From positions 1,178,001-1,242,000 of the forward strand of contig NZ_CP131601.1 in assembly GCF_030685535.1 (NCBI RefSeq): DNA of 64,000 nucleotides, in the 5' to 3' direction. Source of the DNA: Photobacterium leiognathi (lineage in GTDB: Bacteria > Pseudomonadota > Gammaproteobacteria > Enterobacterales > Vibrionaceae). The position numbers and the translations under genes are program-made. Below the pieces are notes generated by a model that saw only the letters and a list, made by a program, of their open reading frames with translations, was not told where the DNA came from and made no database searches. Below are positions 8,940-17,923 of the stretch, piece after piece; position 1 is the stretch's first letter; each line of letters begins with the position of its first letter.

Positions 8940-11537
8940 ATGAGCGATCTTGCAAAAGAGATCACGCCCATAAATATTGAAGAGGAGCTGAAAAGCTCTT
9001 ATCTCGACTATGCGATGTCAGTAATCGTAGGTCGTGCTCTTCCTGATGTGCGTGATGGCCTTAAGCCAGTACACCGCCGCGTTTTATTCGCGATGAATGT
9101 ACTAGGCAATGACTGGAATAAAGCATATAAAAAATCTGCCCGTGTGGTAGGTGATGTGATCGGTAAATATCACCCACACGGTGATAGCGCTGTGTACGAC
9201 ACAATCGTACGTATGGCTCAACCATTCTCGTTGCGCTACATGCTCGTAGATGGTCAAGGTAACTTTGGTTCAATCGATGGCGACTCTGCAGCTGCGATGC
9301 GTTATACCGAAGTTCGTATGGCTAAAATCGCGCATGAGTTACTTGCTGATTTAGACAAAGAAACTGTGGATTATGTACCTAACTACGATGGTACAGAGCA
9401 AATTCCAGCAGTATTACCAACTAAGATCCCTAACTTACTAGTGAATGGTTCTTCTGGTATTGCTGTAGGTATGGCGACAAATATTCCACCTCATAACTTA
9501 GGCGAAGTGATCGACGGCTGTTTGGCTTACATCAACGATGAAGACATCACCATCGATCAGCTAATGGAATACATTCCTGGTCCTGACTTCCCGACAGCTG
9601 CAATGATCAGCGGTCGTAAAGGGATTGTTGACGCTTATAAAACTGGCCGCGGTAAAGTTTACATGCGCGCTAAAGCGGAAATTGAAGCGGATAAGAATGG
9701 TAAAGAAACCATTGTTGTTCACGAAATCCCGTACCAAGTTAACAAGGCTCGCTTGATCGAGAAGATTGCTGAGCTCGTTAAAGATAAGAAAGTTGAAGGC
9801 ATCAGTGCACTACGCGACGAATCTGATAAAGATGGTATGCGTATTGTTATCGAATGTAAGCGTGACGCTGTGGGTGAAGTGGTGCTAAACAACCTTTACG
9901 CACAAACTCAGCTACAAACTACATTCGGTATCAACATGGTTGCACTAGATAATGGTCAACCAAAGATCTTTAACCTTAAAGAGATGCTTAAGTGCTTCGT
10001 TAACCACCGTCGTGAAGTGGTGACTCGTCGTACAATTTACGAATTACGTAAAGCGCGTGATCGTGCTCATATCCTTGAAGGTCTTGCATTAGCATTGGCT
10101 AACATTGATGAAATCATTGAGCTGATCCGCCGTGCACCAACACCTGCAGAAGCGAAAGCTGGCTTAATTGCACGTGGTTGGGATCTAGGTAACGTAGCTG
10201 CAATGCTTGAGCGTGCAGGTACAGATGCTGCACGTCCTGAATGGTTAGAAGCACAGTTCGGTATTCGTGATAACCAGTACTACCTAACAGAGCAACAAGC
10301 ACAAGCAATTCTTGATCTACGTCTGCACAAGCTAACTGGTCTTGAGCATGAAAAGATCCTTGAAGAATACAAAGCACTACTTGATGAAATCGCAGAACTA
10401 ATGCACATCCTTTCAAGCTCTGAGCGCTTGATGGAAGTGATCCGCGAAGAACTAGAGTTAGTGAAAGAGCAGTTCAGCGACGTACGTCGTACTGAGATCA
10501 CTGCAGCTAGCCACGACATCGATATGGAAGATCTGATCACCCAAGAAGATGTTGTTGTAACACTATCTCACGAAGGTTACGTTAAGTACCAAATTCTAAG
10601 CGACTACGAAGCACAGCGTCGTGGTGGTAAAGGTAAAGCAGCAACGCGCATGAAGGAAGAAGACTTCATTGAGCGTCTACTGGTTGCTAATACTCACGAT
10701 ACGATCCTATGTTTCTCTAGCCGTGGCCGTATGTACTGGTTGAAGGTATACCAATTACCATTAGCTAGCCGTACTGCACGTGGCAAGCCAATCGTAAATA
10801 TTCTTCCGCTTGAAGAAAATGAACGTATTACTGCGATCCTTCCTGTACGTGAATACGAAGCTGATAAGTTTGTATTTATGGCAACTGCTGACGGTACAGT
10901 GAAGAAGACACCGCTAACTGACTTTAGCCGTCCACGTAGTGCAGGTATCATTGCTGTTAACCTTCGTGATGAAGATACCCTAATTGGTGTTGATATCACT
11001 GATGGTCAGAATGACATCATGCTGTTCTCGAAGGCGGGTAAAGTTGTTCGCTTCTCTGAAGAGCAAGTACGTGGCATGGGCCGCACTGCGGCAGGTGTTC
11101 GTGGTATCAAGCTGGCTGAAAGCGATAAAGTGGTTTCACTGATTGTTCCTCACAACGAGGGTGATGTACTGACTGTAACTGAAAATGGTTATGGTAAACG
11201 TACAGAGCTTGCTGAATACCCAGCGAAGAGCCGTGCAACACAAGGTGTTGTATCAATCAAGGTATCTGAACGTAACGGTAGCGTTGTTGGTGCTGTCCAA
11301 GCAGAAGACGGCGATGAGTTTATGATGATCACGAACGGCGGTACGCTTGTACGTACTCGTGTTGCTGAAGTGAGCCGCGTTGGTCGTAATACGCAAGGTG
11401 TAACACTTATTCGTACTGCTGAAGACGAGCAAGTTGTTGGCCTACAGCGCATTGATGAGCCTGAAGAAGAGTTGATTGAAGATGCTGAATTAGTAGAAGG
11501 TGATGCTGTTGAAAATACAGAACAACCGTACTGTTGA
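8940..11537 (+). CDS. gyrA: DNA gyrase subunit A (3' end frameshifted)
   Basis: Breakage-reunion subunit of DNA gyrase, which introduces negative supercoils. The N-terminus, [10 protein letters not shown] (Ser83 and Asp87, the quinolone-susceptible forms) and catalytic tyrosine in AMRYTE are intact, and the GyrA box QRRGGKGK is present. The ORF stops as ...NTEQPYC. A single extra base near 11528-11529 explains this: with it removed the frame continues [14 protein letters not shown] to a stop at 11569-11571, an acidic tail typical of the family. The loss affects only the disordered tail, so gyrase activity is probably kept. Could equally be a sequencing insertion. Confidence 0.95.
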   Translation: MSDLAKEITPINIEEELKSSYLDYAMSVIVGRALPDVRDGLKPVHRRVLFAMNVLGNDWNKAYKKSARVVGDVIGKYHPHGDSAVYDTIVRMAQPFSLRYMLVDGQGNFGSIDGDSAAAMRYTEVRMAKIAHELLADLDKETVDYVPNYDGTEQIPAVLPTKIPNLLVNGSSGIAVGMATNIPPHNLGEVIDGCLAYINDEDITIDQLMEYIPGPDFPTAAMISGRKGIVDAYKTGRGKVYMRAKAEIEADKNGKETIVVHEIPYQVNKARLIEKIAELVKDKKVEGISALRDESDKDGMRIVIECKRDAVGEVVLNNLYAQTQLQTTFGINMVALDNGQPKIFNLKEMLKCFVNHRREVVTRRTIYELRKARDRAHILEGLALALANIDEIIELIRRAPTPAEAKAGLIARGWDLGNVAAMLERAGTDAARPEWLEAQFGIRDNQYYLTEQQAQAILDLRLHKLTGLEHEKILEEYKALLDEIAELMHILSSSERLMEVIREELELVKEQFSDVRRTEITAASHDIDMEDLITQEDVVVTLSHEGYVKYQILSDYEAQRRGGKGKAATRMKEEDFIERLLVANTHDTILCFSSRGRMYWLKVYQLPLASRTARGKPIVNILPLEENERITAILPVREYEADKFVFMATADGTVKKTPLTDFSRPRSAGIIAVNLRDEDTLIGVDITDGQNDIMLFSKAGKVVRFSEEQVRGMGRTAAGVRGIKLAESDKVVSLIVPHNEGDVLTVTENGYGKRTELAEYPAKSRATQGVVSIKVSERNGSVVGAVQAEDGDEFMMITNGGTLVRTRVAEVSRVGRNTQGVTLIRTAEDEQVVGLQRIDEPEEELIEDAELVEGDAVENTEQPYC

Positions 11538-11599
11538 TACAGGTTCAGATGAGTCAGCAGAGCAAGAGTAATTCTTAAGCTCAATGCATTAATAGATAA

Positions 11600-11632
11600 A
11601 CAGCTACAGTTTCAACTGTAGCTGTTTTTTTA
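11600..11632 (+). terminator. gyrA intrinsic terminator
   Basis: ACAGCTACAG/CTGTAGCTGT stem with a TTTCAA loop followed by TTTTTTT, 28 bp after the frame-restored gyrA stop. Strong terminator. Confidence 0.85.
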
Positions 11633-11674
11633 TGTGCCTTTTTTATGTGCCTTTTTTATGTGCCTTTTTTATGT
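11626..11674. repeat. 13-bp tandem repeat, about 3.8 copies
   Basis: TTTTTTATGTGCC is repeated three times exactly with a fourth partial copy, starting in the T-tract of the gyrA terminator. Likely slipped-strand expansion of the terminator tail; no coding role seen. Confidence 0.85.
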
Positions 11675-12080
11675 TGTGACATTATTGATAAGGTTTGCTT
11701 TGTATTTGGCTGGCGTCGAAGTGCTGTTAGATAATATTTTAATTTGGCTTTATCAGTAGTTAGAAATAATGTGGCTCTTGAGCTTATCCCTTGCCTTATT
11801 CCATAACCATTCATAAATATCGAATATAACGCTAAAAAGGGGTATAGACCGATTGTCATTTTTCCACCATGCTCGAAGTAACAGACTAGCAATTTATAAT
11901 AAAAACTTTTAAGTTGATTAATAAAGGTGTAAAAACAACGCATTGCTACCCGTTTTCGGTAGTGAGATTTATCTAACGTTGTTTTGTAATGCTAAAGACG
12001 TTATGTATTTGGCGTTGTTAGCTTTATGAAGCAAATAGGCTTTTTATTCTATTTCCCCAAGCAGGAGCAAGTACACTATC
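11675..12080. other. gyrA-serC spacer without a supported gene
   Basis: About 400 bp. A 95-codon minus-strand frame spans most of it but has no ribosome site, domain or family resemblance. The serC promoter should lie here; GCAGGAGCAAG precedes the serC ATG as its ribosome site. Confidence 0.4.
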
Positions 12081-13164
12081 ATGGATAAGGTTTATAACTT
12101 TTGTGCCGGACCAGCAATGATCCCCGCTGATGTTCTCGCCAAAGCTCAAAGAGAGCTTATTAATTGGAATGGTCTAGGTACTTCTGTTATGGAAGTCAGC
12201 CACCGTAGCAAAGAGTTTCTTGCTGTGGCTGCGCAATCTGAGCAAGATTTACGAGATTTATTAGATATCCCAGCAAACTACCATGTTCTGTTTTGTCATG
12301 GTGGTGCACGTGGACAGTTTGCCGCTGTGCCATTGAACTTATTAGGTGATGCTGAAACTGCTGATTATATGGATGGCGGCTTTTGGGCTCACAGTGCGAT
12401 TGAAGAAGCTAAGAAATATTGTCAGCCAAATATTGTTGATATTACTTGTGATAAAGACGGTAAAAAAGCAATTCTACCTGTTGAGCAATGGCCTCTATCT
12501 GATAATGCTGCGTTTGTTCATTTCTGTCCGAATGAAACGATTGATGGTATTGAAATTCGTGATTTACCACAAACAGATAAGCCAATTGTGGCTGATATGT
12601 CTTCGACTATCTTATCTCGCAAAATTGATGTATCTAAATATGGTGTTATTTACGCCTAGCGCGCAGAAAAATATTGGTCCTGCTGGCTTAACTATTGTGA
12701 TTGTACGTGATGATCTACTAGGCAAAGCAAAGGCAATTTTGCCAAGTATTTTAGATTACACGGTTTTAGTTGATAAAGAGTCAATGTTTAATACGCCACC
12801 AACGTTTGCTTGGTATTTAGCTGGCGAAGTCTTCAAGTGGTTGAAAACTGTCGGTGGTGTGGAAGCGATGGAGCAGCGTAATTTAGCGAAAGCTAAGTTA
12901 CTTTATGACTTTATCGATCACTCTGACTTTTATGTGAACGAAGTCCATGCTGATAACCGTTCTATCATGAACGTTCCATTCCAGTTGAAGAATCCTGAGC
13001 TAGATGCTTTATTCTTAGAACAAGCTGATGTAGCAGGATTGAAAGCATTGAAAGGTCACCGTGTTGTTGGTGGTATGCGTGCATCTATTTACAATGCGAT
13101 GCCACTTGAAGGTGTACAAGCATTAGTTGATTTTATGGTAAAATTTGAAAAAGAAAACGCTTAA
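12081..13164 (+). pseudogene. serC: Phosphoserine aminotransferase, frameshifted
   Basis: PLP enzyme for 3-phosphohydroxypyruvate to phosphoserine and for a step of pyridoxine synthesis. The first 192 codons match the family from [10 protein letters not shown] to KYGVIYA, then hit TAG at 12657-12659. The rest continues uninterrupted in the +1 frame as [19 protein letters not shown] to a normal end at 13164. One extra base in GCCTAGC (an intact gene could read GCTAGC) accounts for it. The PLP lysine lies in AQKNIG, just after the break, so the truncated product would be inactive. Either a real lesion giving serine/B6 auxotrophy or an assembly error. A terminator follows. Confidence 0.85.
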
Positions 13165-13180
13165 AATTAACAAATAAAAT

Positions 13181-13229
13181 GAAAGCTGTAGGTGATTGAT
13201 ATTTAATATATTACCTGCAGCTTTTTTAT
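13181..13229 (+). terminator. serC intrinsic terminator
   Basis: AAAGCTGTAGGTGAT and ATTACCTGCAGCTTT form a long stem with one G-T pair, followed by TTTTTT. Confidence 0.75.
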
Positions 13230-13361
13230 TTAGTAAACTAATTGAATTGCATATTACTGTATATAAATAGGTTGAAACGTTCGTTAACAGTTTTATTCTT
13301 GATAGATATATTATCATACCTATAATCGGCAAACTTCGAGTATTGTAGGGCTCTATCTTTA

Positions 13362-15377
13362 ATGATTAAAATGACGACAATTAAGTCATATTACAATGAT
13401 TATATTAAAGATATTTCTATTGTCTTTTTATTATTATTGCCATTAACAATATGTAACGCAATTACAGTTTTTGTCGGTCATGCTCTGAGTATGGCTGAGT
13501 TTTCTGATGCCGCAAATAAGTTCTTTTATTTTTCTGACTTATTGATTGCTATTTATCCAATCACGCTGTGTATTATTACGAGTTATTATATTTCAACTAA
13601 ACATGGTATGAATGCCATGGTTGTTGTGCCGTATTCATTACTCTTATTAACAGCGGTTTCAATTCCAAATGGTTTAGTCGCGGCTAATACAGGCTTGCCT
13701 AATAACCCGTTAATTGCATTGCTAGCGGCGATTATATCCGCGTTGTGCTGTGTTTCTTTTCGTTTAGATCCACTCGATCCGTCACGTATCGATTTTGTAA
13801 AACGATTGTATAAGCAAGCGGCACATTTCTTTAGCTTTTTACTATTAACATTAATGCTGGCAAAAATAACTGAAATTGTTATTCAGTTAAGTCAAGGTGC
13901 AAGTAAATTTATTGCATTAAATCCTCTGACATTTTTTGGCGGATTAGCTTACCAGTTTATTCTAGGTTTATTAGGTGCGGTTGGGATCAATGGTCATAAC
14001 TTCCTATTTCGTGCTAAACAGCAGCTATTTGAAGATACTCAACTGCATTTAGCTGCGTGGCAAGCAGGGGATGCACCTTTACCAATTTTAGGGCAAGGCT
14101 TTTATGATGCTTTCATGTCGATGGGGGGATCAGGTAATACAATCAGCCTATTGCTTTGTATCTTATTGTTCTCGAAAGATCGTCGTCATATTGCGTTAGC
14201 TATTTCAGCTATTCCGTTAGTGATTTTTAATATTAATGAACTATTACTATTTGGATTACCAATCATCTTTAACCCATTGCTGATTGTGCCGTTTGTTTTT
14301 GTACCTTTAGTTAGCTTTGTTGTTGTGTATAGTGCCATGTCATTAGGTTTGGTGAACCATGTTGGTACTATTGTTGATTGGATGACTCCACCTTTTATTA
14401 GTGGTTATATTGCCACACAAAATAGTTTTGGAGGCGTGATATTACAGTTTGTAGTGATCACATTAGGTACGCTGATTTATCGTCCGTTTTATTTAAATTA
14501 TGTTGGTCGTAGTCGTCAAAGTAATATGACGATGACACGTCAATCTGAAATTGAAAGTTCTACACTAAAAGCATTTTTAGGTGATGTGAATAAGGCGATG
14601 GGTAGTTATGTCAGTAAGCATGATATTAGTCGTCGTGTGAATAATATGCTGAATAACGGTGAGTTTGTGATGCACTATCAGCCTCAAGTGAATATGAAAA
14701 ATCCTTCACACTTATCTTTTGAGTCGTTAGTACGTTATAAAGATAAAACAGGTAAGTTAATTCTACCTGTGTTTATTGATGACTTTTATCAACTTGGTGC
14801 TATAAAGCAGTTAGATCAAATGGTGATTGATCTGGTATTAACGGATATGAAAAAGTTACCGCTTGAGCATGGTTGTAAAGTATCGGTGAATATTTCTGCT
14901 GAAAGTATTGCCGATCCTGCGATTATTCATTTCGTTGTAGAGCGATTACGTTTTTACGAGATTGAGCCATCTAGTTTAGAAATTGAAATTACAGAAGAAG
15001 CGATTATTACCAATGACAAACAGATCGCAAAAAATATTGAAGCGTTACAAGCGTTAGGTATTACTGTTGCTATTGATGACTTTGGTTCAGGTTATGCGTC
15101 ATTCCCGCATTTGCTGAAGTTTAATTTCGATAAAGTGAAACTTGATCGTTCGTTATTATTGAACACACAAAATGAGCGAGAGAAAAATCTCTATCAGTTA
15201 TTAGCCAAGATCAGCGAAGTAACAGGTTGTGTGTTAGTGGCGGAAGGTGTGGAAACTGAAATTGAAGAGCAGTTTGTTGCTAGTTGCGGTATTGATATTA
15301 TCCAAGGTTATTATTTTTCAAGACCAATGCCACTAGATGATGCTCAACAATGGGCAAGCAATAAAATTCATGCTTAA
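13362..15377 (+). CDS. PTS EIIC-like membrane domain fused to EAL c-di-GMP phosphodiesterase
   Basis: Two-part protein of 671 residues. Residues about 15-385 are a multi-span membrane region with the hallmarks of lactose/cellobiose-type PTS EIIC (GINGHN, MGGSGNT, INELLLFGLPI, NPLLIVPF, WMTPPFISGYIAT). Residues about 415-665 form an EAL domain: the signature reads ESL (Glu454), with VNISAES, ITEEA, the DDFGSG pair (Asp572-573), KLDRS, AEGVET and QGYYFSRPM all present, so c-di-GMP hydrolysis is plausible. No EIIA or EIIB is encoded nearby. I infer a sugar-sensing receptor controlling c-di-GMP rather than a transporter. The ATG follows serC's terminator by 130 bp; it is a single-gene unit. Confidence 0.88.
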   Translation: MIKMTTIKSYYNDYIKDISIVFLLLLPLTICNAITVFVGHALSMAEFSDAANKFFYFSDLLIAIYPITLCIITSYYISTKHGMNAMVVVPYSLLLLTAVSIPNGLVAANTGLPNNPLIALLAAIISALCCVSFRLDPLDPSRIDFVKRLYKQAAHFFSFLLLTLMLAKITEIVIQLSQGASKFIALNPLTFFGGLAYQFILGLLGAVGINGHNFLFRAKQQLFEDTQLHLAAWQAGDAPLPILGQGFYDAFMSMGGSGNTISLLLCILLFSKDRRHIALAISAIPLVIFNINELLLFGLPIIFNPLLIVPFVFVPLVSFVVVYSAMSLGLVNHVGTIVDWMTPPFISGYIATQNSFGGVILQFVVITLGTLIYRPFYLNYVGRSRQSNMTMTRQSEIESSTLKAFLGDVNKAMGSYVSKHDISRRVNNMLNNGEFVMHYQPQVNMKNPSHLSFESLVRYKDKTGKLILPVFIDDFYQLGAIKQLDQMVIDLVLTDMKKLPLEHGCKVSVNISAESIADPAIIHFVVERLRFYEIEPSSLEIEITEEAIITNDKQIAKNIEALQALGITVAIDDFGSGYASFPHLLKFNFDKVKLDRSLLLNTQNEREKNLYQLLAKISEVTGCVLVAEGVETEIEEQFVASCGIDIIQGYYFSRPMPLDDAQQWASNKIHA

Positions 15378-15379
15378 AG

Positions 15380-15415
15380 AAAAAGCCACAGTATCATCTG
15401 TGGCTTTCTTTTTAT
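15380..15415. terminator. Bidirectional terminator between EIIC-EAL gene and blc
   Basis: AAAGCCACAG/CTGTGGCTTT 10-bp stem, six-base loop, flanked by A- and T-rich tracts on both sides of the convergent genes. Confidence 0.8.
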
Positions 15416-15931
15416 TGAGTTGGGAATATCAATTTACTGGTATCAAAACCAGCTTGTTGAGCAATGGTTAGGTATTTTTGTAGTTGCTCATTAGTGAGTT
15501 GCTTTTGTCGTGATAGTAACCAGAGATATTCATAGTTATAGCTACTAATTAGTGCGGTTGAGTAGTCAGGCTCTAAATAGAAAATGATGTAACTACCGTA
15601 GAAAGGACCAAAAAACGAGACTTTTAGGTAACCTACATCTTGCGTTTTAACGAACTTGGCTTTTCCTACAGCTTCTTTCCATTGTTGTTTTTGAGTGTTA
15701 AAGCCCTTGTTTATAACCTTCACACTCCCATCAGCATTCATGCTGTAAGTGGCACTAACCTTATCTAAATTACGCTCAAAGCTATGATCCAATCGTGCAA
15801 TCTCATACCAAGTACCAAGGTATTTATTGAGATCAAAAGGGGATACCACGTGTAATTGTTTCTGGTTTTCCTGTGGTGCACCCATTAAGTACAGTCATGA
15901 GTACAGTGAGGAATATGAGTCGTATAGCCAT
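15412..15931 (-). pseudogene. blc: Outer-membrane lipocalin Blc, frameshifted after the signal peptide
   Basis: Bacterial lipocalin anchored in the outer membrane, binding lipids under stress. The mature domain is clear: YLGTWYEIARLDHSFER, KVSATYS, LKVSFFGPFYGSY and YLWLLSR. The main frame only offers an ATG at 15885 without a signal peptide. In the next frame an ATG at 15931, with AAGGA seven bases upstream, encodes a lipoprotein signal ending LNGC. One extra base near 15850 separates the two; removing it gives TITVVSPFDL, the expected junction. As written the gene yields no exported lipocalin. Real lesion or consensus error cannot be told apart here. Confidence 0.8.
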
Positions 15932-15941
15932 TAATCTTTCC

Positions 15942-17192
15942 TTAATTTGTTGGCGATGAAAATTCGACTTTCACATTAAAATTTACGTAATCGTTACTGA
16001 TGTTAAACGGCCAGTGCATTCTTTCGCAAATACGCTGAACAATCACCAAACCACAGCCATATCCTTGATTATAAGTCTCATTACCGTCATGGCGATTGAC
16101 GATTTTAAGTGTGTCTTCATTTAGCTCGATCATGATATCACCCACACTATAACTAAATGCATTCTTTATTAAGTTATTAATAATGATGGTGATAAAGCTG
16201 AGCGGTGCAGTAACAGTACCAGGGTTGCTAATACTCAATTGGTAATGCGTATCTTGCTTTGCAAACAGCGGTGCCATAATTTGCAGTTGCTTTTCTAATT
16301 CATCGGCAAGATGACAAGTGACTAAATGGTGAGGTTCGATCTCATGTTTACCTAAAAGTAAAAAAGTCTCCGTTAAGATCTTCATTTCATCACTGGCTTG
16401 ATGTAAGCGTTTAATCGCTTTTTTTGCAACATTAGGCTGGTTAGGTACTTTATCTAATAAGTCAGCGGAGCCTTGAATGATCATAATAGGCGTACGAAGC
16501 TCGTGAGAGGCAAAGCGACTGAACTCTTTTTCTCGCTGAAAGTAATTGGCAATTTCACGCTTACTATCAAGTAATGCTTGTTCTATTTCACGGGTTTCTT
16601 TGTATTGTGTATCAATACTAAATTCATTGTGGCTTGGCTGCATTTGCCCGATTTTATTTTCGATTTGGGCAAACGGGTGTGATAGTGAACGAATAAAGTA
16701 AAAACTGTATGCCCCCATGATCAATGAAAGCAAAACACCAAAAATAAAGGTGAAGTAATGCAAGCTATCTTCATAATCATCTAGATAGTCATCAGCATCG
16801 TCTTGATACACAACGTACATCAATCCTTTGCCAGAAGGGTGCTTAAAAACAATGAAATGTTTATCTTCAGTACCCCGTAAATGCTCATAAAATCCGGGTT
16901 TGTTATAAGGAGCTAACCACTCAGGTAAAGACTTTAAGCTCCAATAACTTTTAAACTCACTATTGTTAGGAAGCGGAGCTTGTTCACCCATTTTGTCATA
17001 GTCAATCACATATTGAGTGGATTCTTTATCTAACCAGTGATGTAGGCTTATCACCTCTAGTTGATTTTCAGCGATATAAATGACGATCCAAAATAGCACA
17101 AACATACTGAATGCCATGAAACTGACACTCAATCCGACTTTGCGGTAGATACTTGGATAGTGCTTAAGCTTTGATGCGATAACCTTGTCCAT
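15942..17192 (-). CDS. Two-component sensor histidine kinase
   Basis: Inner-membrane kinase of 416 residues, probably pairing with the response regulator whose gene overlaps its start by 29 bp. There are two membrane spans (about residues 20-42 and 148-168) around a periplasmic sensor region with an acidic DDADDYLDDYED patch, then the dimerisation helix with the phosphoacceptor in FASHELRTP (His230). The ATPase part has the N-box LIKNAFSYS and a short G-box GYGCGLVIV. The sensor domain is not one I recognise. The acidic patch might bind cations, but that is a guess. The divergent lipoprotein gene is a likely target. Confidence 0.85.
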   Translation of the reverse strand: MDKVIASKLKHYPSIYRKVGLSVSFMAFSMFVLFWIVIYIAENQLEVISLHHWLDKESTQYVIDYDKMGEQAPLPNNSEFKSYWSLKSLPEWLAPYNKPGFYEHLRGTEDKHFIVFKHPSGKGLMYVVYQDDADDYLDDYEDSLHYFTFIFGVLLSLIMGAYSFYFIRSLSHPFAQIENKIGQMQPSHNEFSIDTQYKETREIEQALLDSKREIANYFQREKEFSRFASHELRTPIMIIQGSADLLDKVPNQPNVAKKAIKRLHQASDEMKILTETFLLLGKHEIEPHHLVTCHLADELEKQLQIMAPLFAKQDTHYQLSISNPGTVTAPLSFITIIINNLIKNAFSYSVGDIMIELNEDTLKIVNRHDGNETYNQGYGCGLVIVQRICERMHWPFNISNDYVNFNVKVEFSSPTN

Positions 17193-17832
17193 GAATAGTC
17201 TCTAGTCGTGATTCAGAAAAGCCTTTATCAATCGCATTGCGTAAGCCGTAAATATGGCTTCGTAATGCATCACTACATGGTGATTCATCACCCCAGATGG
17301 TTTCCATGATTTGCTGGCGGGTGACAATGTTAGGCGCTTGACGGATCAGTAGCTTAAGAATTTTGAGTTGAATACGACTTAACTTAATAACCTGATCGTC
17401 TCTACGTACTTCATCAGTTTGGTTATTAATTTGAATGTCTGCAAAACTTAAAATACCGATGTCTTTACGTTGTCCTCGATTTGCTAGCGCTTGAATACGT
17501 AGACATAGCTCTTCCATGGCAAAAGGTTTGAGTAGGTAATCATCACCACCGACTTTAAATGCGGCAATTTTGTCATCTAACGTATCTTTTGCGGATAGAA
17601 ATAGAATAGGCGTACCGCATAGAAGATCTGCACGTATTTTTTCAACCGCGGAAATACCGTCAATTTTAGGCATCATGATATCCATGATGATCACATCATA
17701 ATGATTATCTTCGATAAGTTTTAGCGCGCCTTCGCCATGATAAGCGCAATCAACAATATTGTTTTCAAGCTCTAAATAGTCAGAGATGGTTTCAACAATT
17801 TGGTAGTTATCATCAACTATAAGAATTTTCAC
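17164..17832 (-). CDS. OmpR/PhoB-family response regulator
   Basis: DNA-binding regulator with an N-terminal receiver (phosphoacceptor Asp51 in IIMDIMMP, acidic pair VDD near the start, KPFA lysine) and a C-terminal winged helix (LSRIQLKILKLLI through HGQGYRIKA). The frame is open from a GTG at 17853, but the GTG at 17832 has AAGG six bases upstream and starts exactly at MKILIVDD, so I prefer it. Its gene overlaps the partner kinase. Direct repeats TTCACGA lie over and just upstream of this start, possible binding sites for the regulator itself. Confidence 0.88.
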   Translation of the reverse strand: MKILIVDDNYQIVETISDYLELENNIVDCAYHGEGALKLIEDNHYDVIIMDIMMPKIDGISAVEKIRADLLCGTPILFLSAKDTLDDKIAAFKVGGDDYLLKPFAMEELCLRIQALANRGQRKDIGILSFADIQINNQTDEVRRDDQVIKLSRIQLKILKLLIRQAPNIVTRQQIMETIWGDESPCSDALRSHIYGLRNAIDKGFSESRLETIHGQGYRIKA

Positions 17833-17866
17833 GATTGACCTTATGTTTTTCACGAATACTTCACGA
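17828..17866. promoter_or_regulatory. TTCACGA direct repeats, candidate response-regulator site
   Basis: TTCACGA occurs at 17828, 17849 and 17860. The last two are 11 bp apart and extend to TTCACGAATAC/TTCACGAACAT; the first is 21 bp away. OmpR-type regulators typically bind direct repeats one helical turn apart. The sites lie between the divergent regulator and lipoprotein genes. Confidence 0.4.
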
Positions 17867-17923
17867 ACATAATATTATTCTATTTCTCAATAAAACAATA
17901 TTCATAATTGTAAAGGTTAGTTG

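Noticed and set aside
10114..10540. Long open frames antisense to gyrA
   Set aside because: Shadows caused by biased codon use of a highly expressed gene; same for antisense frames in rpsA and pykA.
11656..11943. 95-codon minus-strand ORF between gyrA and serC
   Set aside because: No ribosome site, no recognisable domain, and its 3' end runs into the tandem repeat of the gyrA terminator.
11965..12025. CTAACGTTG ... CGTTGTTAG arrangement resembling an integron attC site
   Set aside because: The outer arms pair imperfectly, the internal R'/R'' core sites are missing, and no integrase or cassette array is nearby.
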